Assembly (NCBI GenBank): GCA_964386865.1
Contig: CAYLUN010000048.1
Span: forward strand, 1-45,433
Direction: 5' to 3'
Length of the DNA stretch: 45,433 nucleotides
Source of the DNA: CAYLUN01 sp964386865
Lineage (GTDB): Bacteria; Verrucomicrobiota; Kiritimatiellia; RFP12; UBA1067
A model generated the notes under the pieces. The model searched no databases, had not been told where the DNA came from, and saw nothing but the letters and a program-made list of their open reading frames with translations. A program made the translations under genes and the position numbers. Each line of letters begins with the position of its first letter. Position 1 is the first letter of the stretch. This document shows, piece after piece, positions 40,565-45,433 of the stretch.

Positions 40565-43105
40565 TCAAGGATGGATGAGGCGGAAGAAGCAGCGTCCGGC
40601 GGTCGGCGTGACCGTGACGCGCTTCTGGCTGCCGACGAGGGCCGGAGGCCGGACAGAGTCCACCCAGTTGCCGAGGGCGAGGTCGTCGCACTCCTGCAGC
40701 ACCCAGCCGGAGGCGCCCGACGGCCACGCGAACGTCAGCTCGCCGGTCGCAGCAGGCACCTGCGCCAGCGCGGGCTGCGCGATGAAATTGGCCACCAGCA
40801 CGCGGCTGGCGCCCGAGGTGAAGGTGTAGCTGGCCGCGGGGCTGACCGGGTCTCCGGCCTCGGTCCAGTTCACGAACACGTAGCCTGGCTGGGCGGTCGC
40901 CACCAGCGTCACCTCCGAGCCGTCCGGGTGCACGCCCTTGCCGGCAACCGAGCCGGCGTTGTACGGCTCGGCGCTCGCGTCGATGCGGTTGCCGAGCGCG
41001 AAGTTGCCGACCAGGTCGCGGTTGCCGGCGACATTGAACTGGTAGTAAGGGTCGGTGCTGACGGGCACGCCGTTCTGCGTCCAGTTCACGAACGAGTAGC
41101 CGGCCTGGGGCTTGGCCTTCAGCTTCGCCAGCTCGCCCGGCTCGTATTGCGGGTCGGCCTCGACGTCGCCGGCGTCCGGCGGCTCGGCGGTGACGGAGAC
41201 CGCGTAGACGGGCTTGAACTTGGCGACGAGGGTGCGGTTGCCGGCCACGGTAAAGGTGTAGTCTTTTGCGGTACTGACCGACACGCCGTTTTCCAGCCAC
41301 TTCGAGAACTTGTAGCCCGGGGCCGGCTGCGCGCTCACGGTCGCGCTCGAGCCGAGGGGCCGCGCGCCGTCGCCGCTGGTCGTTCCGCCGCTGGCGGGCA
41401 GCGAACTGGTCGCGATCGCCCGGGCCGCGCCGACGGCGACGAAGTTGGCCACGAGCGTCTGGTCGGCCTGCGCGCTGAACGTGTAGCTGGGCGAGACGCT
41501 GACCGGCGAGCCGCCGACGGTCCAGTTGGTGAAGGCGTAGCCCGCTGCTGCCACGGCCGCCAGCGTGACGCTGGAGCCCTGCGCGTACGAGCCGGCACCC
41601 GTGGCGGCGCCGCCGCCGAGCGGCTCGACCGACGTGTCGACCGCGTAGGAGACGAGGGCGTCAACCCCTAGCGCGTAGACCGCGAACTGGGTCGTCGCCG
41701 CCGACAGGGTGTGCAAGGCCGCGTTGACGGTAGTGGCCAGTTTGTGCCATGACCCGTTGTCGTACTCGTACAAGGAGAGCGACTCCTGGCTGAAGCCCGC
41801 CGGCAGGATGGCCGGGTCGTAGCCGAAGGTCAGATTCAGGTTGCCCGCGTAGGCGCCGCTGAACTGGAGCTTCCAGAGCTGGGCCGGGCCGCCCGGGGTC
41901 TGGAAGGTGAAGGGCGAGAACTCGCCTGCCACGATGCGGGCCTCCACTTCAGCTGCGTCGGCCTGCGCGTACTCGCCGAAGCAGGAGCCGTCGGACGAGA
42001 CCTGCTCGATCTCGTAGTCCACGCCGCCGGGCACGCCGGAGCCGCCGTTGCAGCCGCCGGTGCTGCCTGTGCCCGACGCGACGCGCGTGCCTGAGCGCAC
42101 GGTGAGGAGCACGTCGAGGCTGGCGGACTGGTTCGCCGCGAGCGCGCCGAGGTTCCAGCGCTGGGCGCCGCCGATCCAGCGCGTCGGGGGCGCAAAGTAG
42201 TCCGTTCCTTGGCGCGCGCTGTAGGGCGCGTGAAGCCAGTTGTCCTCAATGGACAGGTGCACGCCGTCGGTCGGCTTGCCGATCGAGTGGGCGTCGACGC
42301 CGTTGCCCTCGATGCCGTAGTAGCCGTTTTCGAACGCGCTCGGGGCTGCGCTGGCATGAAAGCCGATGTAGTCCTCCAGGCCCGAGCCGGAGCTGCCCGG
42401 CCCCACGGCCCAGGCGTCCACGCCCGCCTGCGTGATGTCGTATTGAAACTGGCTCAGCGGCCCGGCGTGGGGATGGTTGTCGTAGAGGCCGCGCTGCGCT
42501 TGCAGCCCGTGCAGGAGCTGGAAGAACTGCACATTGGAGAGGGCCGCGCCGGAGATGTTTCGGACGGTGGCGGTCTGCTTGAGCACGTAGCGGCTGCTGT
42601 TGATGGCGACAAGCTCGCCAGTCACAGAGGAGGCGGGCAGCAGCCCCATGGGGGTGCCGACGACGGTGTCGAGCATCTCATGGCGCAGCGTGATTTCAAG
42701 CAAGCCATTGGCGATGACGGATTGGGCGATGGGCAGTCCGTCGGCGTTGAGCCCCGTTTGAGTCAGCGGCGTGACCACGGTGAAGGTCGACAGCGTGGGC
42801 CAGTCCGGGAAGTAGAACTGCGGGTCGAGGAAGCGCGGCGCGACTGCGGTGCCGCCGGGCAGCGTGTATCCGACCGCCGCCCCCCATTCGCCGGAGAGGT
42901 ACTCGCGCCCTTCGAAGCCGGGGGTGTTGTCGAGCAGGAAGTCGGAATAACCGAAGTCGCTCAGGGTGATATTCCAGTGCGGGTTAGCCAGCGTGAGGAA
43001 CTGCGCGCTAGCCGGAGCGGTTAGCAGGGCGAGGGCGACCGCTGCGCAGAGTCTCCGCAAGTTGCGGTGGAAGTGAACGGGTTGAGGCGAATTGCTTTGA
43101 GCCAT
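40565..43105 (-). CDS. Secreted protein with four Flg_new/InlB-B-type repeats
   Basis: An exported protein of 846 residues of unknown function. AAAGGAG lies 7 nt before the ATG, and a signal peptide follows (LRRLCAAVALALLTAPASAQ). Residues about 27-480 form a novel-looking, beta-rich domain starting FLTLANPHWNITLSDFGYSD, with a Cys-containing loop (TGGCNGG; DGSCFGEY). Residues about 485-770 hold four copies of a 70-residue bacterial repeat whose core is GYxFxNWTxxGxPVS...LVANF (TVGGSPVS; LENGVSVS; TQNGVPVS; TEAGDPVS). A short C-terminal domain (WVLQECDDLALGNWVDS) resembles those in other Verrucomicrobia secreted proteins. Adhesion or matrix interaction is a guess from the repeats. It converges with the giant PATR gene. 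Confidence 0.82.
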   Translation of the reverse strand: MAQSNSPQPVHFHRNLRRLCAAVALALLTAPASAQFLTLANPHWNITLSDFGYSDFLLDNTPGFEGREYLSGEWGAAVGYTLPGGTAVAPRFLDPQFYFPDWPTLSTFTVVTPLTQTGLNADGLPIAQSVIANGLLEITLRHEMLDTVVGTPMGLLPASSVTGELVAINSSRYVLKQTATVRNISGAALSNVQFFQLLHGLQAQRGLYDNHPHAGPLSQFQYDITQAGVDAWAVGPGSSGSGLEDYIGFHASAAPSAFENGYYGIEGNGVDAHSIGKPTDGVHLSIEDNWLHAPYSARQGTDYFAPPTRWIGGAQRWNLGALAANQSASLDVLLTVRSGTRVASGTGSTGGCNGGSGVPGGVDYEIEQVSSDGSCFGEYAQADAAEVEARIVAGEFSPFTFQTPGGPAQLWKLQFSGAYAGNLNLTFGYDPAILPAGFSQESLSLYEYDNGSWHKLATTVNAALHTLSAATTQFAVYALGVDALVSYAVDTSVEPLGGGAATGAGSYAQGSSVTLAAVAAAGYAFTNWTVGGSPVSVSPSYTFSAQADQTLVANFVAVGAARAIATSSLPASGGTTSGDGARPLGSSATVSAQPAPGYKFSKWLENGVSVSTAKDYTFTVAGNRTLVAKFKPVYAVSVTAEPPDAGDVEADPQYEPGELAKLKAKPQAGYSFVNWTQNGVPVSTDPYYQFNVAGNRDLVGNFALGNRIDASAEPYNAGSVAGKGVHPDGSEVTLVATAQPGYVFVNWTEAGDPVSPAASYTFTSGASRVLVANFIAQPALAQVPAATGELTFAWPSGASGWVLQECDDLALGNWVDSVRPPALVGSQKRVTVTPTAGRCFFRLIHP

Positions 43106-43291
43106 GGCTGAACTCCTTTCTGAATGCCGCGGGGCGAGACTGCGAAGAGCTGTTCCTTACCGGCTCAGCCTCGCGGCGATTGAGCGATCGGACAAACTCC
43201 TCGCCCAAAAACAAGTAAGACACTATATTATGTTGTTGAAAAAGTAAAGTTACAGACTTGTAATTATGCAAAATCTTTTTCAAGCCGCCTG

Positions 43292-43331
43292 TTGACATGG
43301 TTTCGGTAATTTGGTACTTTGATACCTAATT
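43292..43331 (+). promoter_or_regulatory. Promoter and Rrf2 operator
   Basis: A perfect -35 TTGACA (43292-43297) is followed 17 nt later by a poor -10 (TACTTT). Over the -10 lies an inverted repeat with arms AATTTGGTA (43308-43316) and TACCTAATT (43323-43331), 8 of 9 matching, around CTTTGA. The site is placed to block RNA polymerase and sits just upstream of the Rrf2 gene, fitting autoregulation. Confidence 0.65.
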
Positions 43332-43354
43332 CAACGCGAAAAAGGATTTCGGTC

Positions 43355-43792
43355 ATGCTCGGACTACTGAACATCTCGGAGGCGATGTCGATCGCGCTGC
43401 ACACGTGCGCCTGGCTCGCCGATGAGCCGGAGAAGTACCACTCCGCCCGGTTGATCTCCGAGCGGCTGGGTTTCTCTACGCACCACTTCGCGAAGGTCGT
43501 GCAGCAGCTCGTGCGGGCCGGCCTCCTCGAAACCGAACGCGGCCCGGCCGGCGGCTGCCGCCTCGCCCGGCGCCCGGCCGAGATCACCCTGCTCGAGATC
43601 TACGTGGCCGCAGGCGGCAACCCGGTCTACAAGGGCTGCCTGCTCAAGCGCGACATCTGCACCGGCGACGGCTGCGCGCTCGGCAAGCTGATGGCCAAGG
43701 AGAACGAGCGGCTCGTCAAGCTGCTCAAAACCGTCAAACTCGAGAGCGTCGTGCGTTCGCTGAAACGCAACCGCATCGGAAAAGCGCCTTAG
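43355..43792 (+). CDS. Rrf2-family redox/NO-sensing regulator
   Basis: A 145-residue regulator. The ATG at 43355 follows AAGGA at 8 nt and gives a family-typical start (MLGLLNISEAMSIALHTCAW). The winged helix-turn-helix is SARLISERLGFSTHHFAKVVQQLVRAGLLETERGPAGG. Three cysteines in KGCLLKRDICTGDGCALG (about residues 95-112) match the iron-sulphur ligand pattern of NsrR/IscR-like members, so it probably senses nitric oxide or redox state through a cluster. It is the first gene of an operon with a ferredoxin and hcp, and hcp is a classic target of NsrR-type repressors. A palindrome overlaps its promoter. Confidence 0.88.
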   Translation: MLGLLNISEAMSIALHTCAWLADEPEKYHSARLISERLGFSTHHFAKVVQQLVRAGLLETERGPAGGCRLARRPAEITLLEIYVAAGGNPVYKGCLLKRDICTGDGCALGKLMAKENERLVKLLKTVKLESVVRSLKRNRIGKAP

Positions 43793-43802
43793 GAGAGAAG
43801 AC

Positions 43803-44597
43803 ATGAAACGCAAAATCATCAGCATCGACGAGAACCTCTGCAACGGCTGCGGCCTGTGCGTCAGCGCCTGCCACGAGGGCGCCCTCCAACTCGTGGGCGG
43901 CAAGGCCAAGCTGGTCTCGGACAGCTATTGCGACGGGCTCGGCGCCTGCCTGCCCAAGTGCCCCACTGACGCAATCAAGATTGTCGAGCGCGAAGCCGAC
44001 GCCTTCGACGAGGCCGCCGTCGCCGCCAAGCAGGCGGCAGCGAAAATCATCCCCACCGCTCACGTCTCCGCGCCCTCCGCGTCTCCGCGTGAGACCCCCG
44101 CGGCCCAACCGCCGCCGCTCGCCTGCGGCTGCCCCGGCAAGATGGCCAAAACGCTCACGCGGCCTGGAGGGCCCGCCTCCGTGCGGGCCGCGGACGGCAC
44201 AGAGGCAGTCCCTCCCGGCTCCGCGCTCGAATCCCGCCTGGTCAACTGGCCCGTGCAGATCAAGCTGGTGCCCGTCAACGCGCCGTACCTCAAGAACGCC
44301 GCGCTGCTGATCGCCGCCGACTGCACCGCCTTTGCCTATCCCGACATCCACAGCCGCTTCATGACCAACAAGGTCACGCTGATCGGCTGCCCCAAGCTCG
44401 ACGAGGGAGACTACGCCGAGAAGCTGACCGCGATCCTGCAGGCCAACGACATCCGCAGCGTCACCGTGCTGCGCATGGAGGTGCCCTGCTGCGCCGGCAT
44501 CGCCCACGCGGCCCAGCGCGCGCTGATGGCTAGCGGCAAGATGATCCCGTGGCACGTCGTCACGATCTCGACCGACGGCGCCATCCTCGACGAGTGA
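43803..44597 (+). CDS. Two-[4Fe-4S] ferredoxin-domain protein, hcp partner
   Basis: A cytoplasmic electron-transfer protein of 264 residues. The N-terminus has two cluster motifs, CNGCGLCVSAC and CDGLGACLPKCP, as in bacterial ferredoxins. The C-terminal domain (about 145-264) has further cysteines (DCTAFAYPD; GCPKLDEGDY; VPCCAGIAHAAQ) and is the kind found next to hybrid cluster proteins, where it probably donates electrons to Hcp. AGGAGAG precedes the ATG, 10 nt after the Rrf2 gene. The linker (about residues 86-140) contains two translated dispersed repeats: PSASPRE (from CTCCGCG units) and GGPASVRAADG (from the GGACGGCA element). The linker seems to have tolerated them without loss of frame. 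Confidence 0.85.
   Translation: MKRKIISIDENLCNGCGLCVSACHEGALQLVGGKAKLVSDSYCDGLGACLPKCPTDAIKIVEREADAFDEAAVAAKQAAAKIIPTAHVSAPSASPRETPAAQPPPLACGCPGKMAKTLTRPGGPASVRAADGTEAVPPGSALESRLVNWPVQIKLVPVNAPYLKNAALLIAADCTAFAYPDIHSRFMTNKVTLIGCPKLDEGDYAEKLTAILQANDIRSVTVLRMEVPCCAGIAHAAQRALMASGKMIPWHVVTISTDGAILDE
44061..44095. repeat. CTCCGCG repeat inside ferredoxin gene
   Basis: Three CTCCGCG units (GTCTCCGCG, CCCTCCGCG, GTCTCCGCG) followed by TGAGA, in frame and read as VSAPSASPRE. The last unit is nearly palindromic (TCTCCGCGTGAGA). Confidence 0.65.
44164..44219. repeat. GGACGGCA hairpin repeat inside ferredoxin gene
   Basis: The first 36 nt match 32615-32650 at 34 positions; the right arm is decayed (GGCAGTCC instead of TGCCGTCC) before a shared CCCT. 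It is translated in frame as GGPASVRAADGTEAVPPG. Confidence 0.75.
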
Positions 44598-44634
44598 TTT
44601 CAACCACAACACACAACCCAACACGGAGAAAACC

Positions 44635-45433
44635 ATGAGCGACATGTTCTGTTTCCAATGCGAGCAAACGGCGGGCGGCAAAGGCTGCACGCGCGGCGGC
44701 GTCTGCGGCAAGAAGCCCGAGACCGCCCGCCTCCAAGACGAGATCACGGCGGCGCTGGTCATGCTGGCCCGAGCGGCCGACGGCAAAGAGGCCTGCGCCA
44801 AGTGTGAGGCGCTCATCATGGACGCGCTGTTCATGACCGTCACCAACGTGAACTTCGATGACGCGGTCCTCACCGCTATGCGCGACCGCATCCTGCGCGG
44901 CGTGGAGAAGTACGGCGGCGCCCCGGCCTACAGCGCGGACGACCTGTTCCACGGCAACCCGGACATCGTCTCGCTCCGCTCCACCCTGCTCTTCGGCCTG
45001 CGCGGCATGGCCGCCTATGCCCACCACGCCCGCGTGCTCGGCAAGACCGACTCGGAAGTCTCGGGCTGGTTCGTCAAAGGCATGAAGGCGATCGGCGACG
45101 ACCACAGCGTCGAGTCGTGGCTCGGCCTGATCCTCGAGTTCGGCAAGGTCAACCTCGCCTGTATGGCACTTCTCGACGCCGCCAACACCGGCGCGTACGG
45201 CAACCCGGTGCCGACCTCGGTTCCGACCACGCAGGAGAAGGGCCCCTTCATCGTCATCACGGGCCACGACCTGCACGACCTCAAGGCGCTGCTGGAGCAG
45301 ACCGTCGGCAAGGGCGTCAACGTCTACACCCACGGCGAGATGCTGCCGGGCCACGCCTATCCGGAACTCAAGAAGTATCCGCAGCTCAAGGGCAACTTCG
45401 GCACCGCGTGGCAGAACCAGCAGAAGGAGTTCG
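44635..45433 (+). CDS. hcp: Hybrid cluster protein (hydroxylamine/NO reductase), 5' part
   Basis: The first 266 residues of Hcp; the gene runs off the window. The N-terminal cluster ligands are CFQCEQTAGGKGCTRGGVCG, that is C-x2-C-x8-C-x5-C, the class I spacing seen in strict anaerobes. The hybrid-cluster ligand region GHDLHDLKALLEQT is present (His and Glu), followed by NVYTHGEMLPGHAYP. Hcp reduces nitric oxide to nitrous oxide, or hydroxylamine to ammonia in vitro, and protects against nitrosative stress. ACGGAG precedes the ATG at 44635, 37 nt after the ferredoxin gene, so it forms one operon with the Rrf2 regulator and its electron donor. Confidence 0.95.
   Translation, partial: MSDMFCFQCEQTAGGKGCTRGGVCGKKPETARLQDEITAALVMLARAADGKEACAKCEALIMDALFMTVTNVNFDDAVLTAMRDRILRGVEKYGGAPAYSADDLFHGNPDIVSLRSTLLFGLRGMAAYAHHARVLGKTDSEVSGWFVKGMKAIGDDHSVESWLGLILEFGKVNLACMALLDAANTGAYGNPVPTSVPTTQEKGPFIVITGHDLHDLKALLEQTVGKGVNVYTHGEMLPGHAYPELKKYPQLKGNFGTAWQNQQKEF

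Noticed and set aside
39771..41300. Minus-strand 509-codon frame spanning two genes
   Set aside because: It is a shadow joined across a convergent gap; the real genes in other frames have signal peptides, repeats and a strong ribosome site.

Overview
The window is high-GC DNA from what looks like an anaerobic, polysaccharide-degrading bacterium of the PVC group, most likely Kiritimatiellota or a related Verrucomicrobiota/Lentisphaerota lineage. This placement is inference from gene content. The clues are very large secreted carbohydrate-active enzymes with Ig-like, LamG and autotransporter-type repeat domains, a bifunctional fucokinase/GDP-fucose pyrophosphorylase, an HzsA-related dihaem protein, a class I-type hybrid cluster protein, and many short dispersed repeats. 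There is no rRNA, tRNA, transposase or CRISPR array that I can see.

Layout. From 1 to about 24.5 kb nearly everything is on the minus strand and concerns polysaccharide use. Reading 5'->3' on that strand, the order is: a Tat-exported DUF3795 protein; a PL8 lyase broken by an internal deletion; a YgjV membrane protein; a GntR/UTRA regulator; an operon (HzsA-like dihaem protein, FGGY sugar kinase, zinc-type alcohol dehydrogenase, deoxyribose-phosphate aldolase, and a MalG-type ABC permease with a roughly 400-residue insertion); a GH106 alpha-L-rhamnosidase-like enzyme; a Tat-exported metallo-beta-lactamase-fold hydrolase; and a second, intact PL8 lyase. From 24.9 to 32.6 kb lie housekeeping-type genes: yceH, fkp (minus strand), an unknown protein, leuC-leuD and parA. 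From 32.6 to 43.1 kb are three exported proteins: an FAD oxidoreductase with EF-hands, an 1823-residue PATR-repeat/BNR-4 protein resembling ulvan-lyase-type propellers, and a four-repeat secreted protein. From 43.3 kb to the end is an Rrf2 regulator-ferredoxin-hcp operon that runs off the window.

How they may work together. PL8 lyases, GH106 and the BNR-4 protein point to an acidic, rhamnose-containing polysaccharide being cut outside the cytoplasm. The permease imports products, and the kinase, dehydrogenase and aldolase process them. The GntR protein probably controls the HzsA-like operon through a perfect inverted repeat at 18338-18357. The Rrf2-ferredoxin-hcp unit is a separate nitrosative/redox stress module with a clear palindrome over its promoter.

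The most unusual signal is not a gene. Several unrelated families of short repeats are scattered through the window. Most are built as paired inverted arms, and some sit in frame inside genes: fkp carries insert-like segments at five places, the permease one, and the ferredoxin two. Other copies lie between genes, some abutting stop codons.
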